Origin: Chara braunii
Taxonomy: Eukaryota; Streptophyta; Charophyceae; Charales; Characeae
NCBI GenBank assembly: GCA_003427395.1
Contig: BFEA01000282.1
Location: 1,851,078 to 1,892,846 of the forward strand
Direction of reading: 5' to 3'
Length of the DNA stretch: 41,769 nt
The notes under the pieces were generated by a model. It did not search any database, was not told the DNA's origin, and was given only the letters and a program-made list of their open reading frames with translations. The translations under genes were made by a program, and so were the position numbers. Shown here in pieces: positions 39,800-41,769 of the stretch; position 1 is the first letter of the stretch, and every line of letters starts with the position of its first letter.

Positions 39800-41551
39800 A
39801 TCTCTTGAGCAGCAGTGTGGTTACACTGCTGTACAAAAAAGGCGACAAAGAAGACATCAGAAATTACAGGCCCATCTCACTACTAACCCTTCCCTACAAG
39901 ATCTTAGCCAAAACCCTGTCCGCCAGAATCACAAAAATAACGGATAAATGCTTCCACATAGATCAAACAGGCTTCATTCTGGGGCATTACATACTAGATA
40001 ATGTGATGACCCTAAATGAATCAGTAAATAAAATCAGACAAAGAAAAATAAACACAACAATTCTTTTCTTTGATTTTGAAAAAGCTTCCGACCAAGTCAA
40101 TTGGTCCTTTTTGGATGCGAGCATGGAATGAATGGGCGTGGGATCCAACTTTAGAAAATGGGCACGTATATTATATAAGGATGCCATGGGCTGTGTACAA
40201 GTGAATGGGTTTCTATCGGTCCGTTCGTCAAGGAGACCCGCTGGCGCCCTCCATCTTCTTGTTTGTAATGGAGGCCATAGCGTCCTTCCTGCGAAAAGAC
40301 CCGTCCATTCACAGTCTCCCTGAAGTCAACAGCGGATCAGCCCACCACCTGAAGTTTCCAACAACAATCATGTTCGCCAATGACCTCACAGTCCTGATAA
40401 GAGCTTCCGACTCCTCTTTCAAAACGTTAGTGAAAGCAATGGAAGCATTCAAGCTGGCATCAGAAATGAGGGTAAACTGAGGCAAGACAATCGGATGGTG
40501 GCCATCAGAAGAAGAGACACCCAACTTGCAAGGACTGGAGGCGGCAATGGCGTGGGAGACACCTGACACGCCCACACGTTACCTAGGCATACTTATGACC
40601 AGGGAGGGACTGGCACCCCAAATGGCCCAAAACATGCCGACGAAACAAATAAATAAACTAGGGAGATGGGGGAACTCCTTCACTTCGTTAATCGGGCGCG
40701 CCATGACCCTTAACACATCGGTGTTCTCCATGATGTGGTACATAGCCTCCATATGGATAATACAAGATAATTCAGTGAAGGAACTGAACCGCATAGCAAG
40801 GACCTATTTATGGTCGGGTAAACCCAACAAAACCGAGACTATCCCTAAGATTGCATGGCAATATATTATTCAGAAACCGTTGCAGGGGGGTCTAGAGATT
40901 ATAGACCCCAGAACTGAAACAAAAACCCTACAAGCGAAATGGATAGTTTAACTGTTAATCAGACCAGATAATGCATGGAATGATCTGGTGCTGGACAACA
41001 TTGGGGCGCTGACCCCAATCCCCTCACCAGAAAACATGTCAGGTCTATTCTGGATTATGAATAGGGAATGGAACCTGCGTCCAAGAGGCAGAAGTTCTAG
41101 AAGAGGAACAGAATCAGACACGACAAGACACTCTACATCCTACTGGTCCGCTCTGATCAGAACCTGGAGAGAAATGTTCCCATAAAAAAAGAACAAACCT
41201 GTCTCCATTGACGAGGTGCTAAGACAACCACTCTTTGGAAACGAATGGATAAGAGAAGAAAACGACAATCCAATAGATCTAGACCACAAATGGCTCTCAT
41301 AGGTCAAGAATGGGGTCTGGACAGTAGGGCACCTGTGGAACGAGGATGGCAAGTGTTCGATGACTGGACAAGAGCTAAGTAACAGGTTAAAGAGCTGCCA
41401 TCGTCGAGGACCCAACCTCCCGTGGCGGTTCATATTGGGAGTGAAGAGTAAGACTAATCAAGCACTACTTCATCACCAAAGTGTTGGGAAATGCAAAAGA
41501 TCAAATTGCGAGTTGCACCCAGGTGGAGAGAAGAAGAAAAATTGTGAGTAG
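39800..41551 (+). pseudogene. 5'-truncated LINE reverse transcriptase
   Basis: Non-LTR retrotransposon ORF2 fragment. RT blocks: LYKKGDKEDIRNYRPISLL, ILAKTLSARI, QTGFI, FFDFEKASDQVNW, then after an indel near 40200 SVRQGDPLAPSIFLFVMEAI, the catalytic box as MFANDLTVL, RYLGI, and the C-terminal region SLIGRAMTLNTSVFSMMWYIASIW and TYLWSG. Endonuclease is absent (5' truncation). Internal stops at 40129, 40478, 40949, 41183 and 41298. The catalytic FADD is FAND. The plus-strand RT and C-terminal domain match plant/algal L1-like LINEs in style. Dead copy. Confidence 0.88.
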
Positions 41552-41769
41552 AGTGAGTAGAACTCACTCTAATGCATGGAAACTCAAGGGGGAGAGTGGC
41601 GGTTCACATGGGAGTGACGACTAAGGCAAATCTAGCACTAATCATCACCGAATCATCAAGATGATCAAGAATTGAAGTTGCGATTTACATCCAAGTGGAA
41701 AATTGGAGAGAAAGTGAGAGTTGGGTGAGTAGAACTCACCCAAATGCATGAAATGACAAGGGGGAAAGT
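41421..41769 (+). repeat. ~172-bp tandem repeat with conserved hairpin, cut by window end
   Basis: Two units beginning TGGCGGTTCA.AT.GGGAGTGA at about 41421 and 41596. Each has CAAGGGGGA near its end and a hairpin with loop TAGAA at 41551-41569 and 41723-41741. The array starts within the decayed LINE 3' end, so it may be LINE 3' tail sequence or an adjacent satellite. Confidence 0.75.

Overview
The window looks like repeat-rich nuclear DNA of a eukaryote. I see no bacterial operons, rRNA, CRISPR arrays or intact host genes with clear exons. Almost everything recognisable is a transposable element, tandem repeat or decayed copy. The wording of the Ty3/gypsy polyproteins and an initiator-Met-like primer binding site suggest a green-lineage (streptophyte) genome. 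My best guess is a charophyte alga such as Chara, but that rests on memory and no search was run.

Left part (1-13.9 kb): microsatellites, then minus-strand gag/protease debris of a Ty3/gypsy element (0.67-1.98 kb). Next come two inverted copies of an element I do not recognise. Copy Z (minus, about 1.9-3.6 kb) carries small ORFs B, A and E. Copy Y (plus, about 6.27-13.7 kb) carries a long hairpin, a TATA promoter, ORF C, weaker ORFs, then B, A, E and the same conserved 3' block. A third copy, X (minus), carries ORF C, the promoter and the hairpin at 19.6-21.67 kb, and its upstream end reappears at 36.57-36.83 kb.

Middle (13.9-21.7 kb): low-coding DNA with a GC-rich 36-43 bp minisatellite (15.7-16.2 kb), a dense run of perfect hairpins (16.45-17.62 kb), a truncated LTR (17.67-18.24 kb), a tRNA-like/poly-T retroposon trace and a run of 41 C.

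Right part (21.67-36.57 kb): one minus-strand Ty3/gypsy element, G2, with both LTRs (TG..CA), PBS, gag, zinc knuckle, protease, RT, RNase H and integrase. It is split by a 5.94-kb insertion of unknown type (24,107-30,046) that is flanked by GCGA. G2 is itself inserted in copy X, and copy Y supplies the empty-site comparison. The 5.94-kb insertion holds a ~175-bp tandem repeat, a seven-copy CATGTTCCATAAG motif and a five-unit array of covarying hairpins.

Far right (36.9-41.77 kb): a plus-strand Ty3/gypsy pol (G3) that stays in one frame but has about nine internal stops, an LTR-like tail, a 5'-truncated LINE with a damaged RT active site, and a ~172-bp tandem repeat with a covarying hairpin at the window edge.

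The strongest candidate for something undescribed is the X/Y/Z element. Several small ORFs keep their reading frames between copies at about 47-71% protein identity. One pair (A and E) overlaps in different frames, and the core promoter and a 3' block are also conserved.
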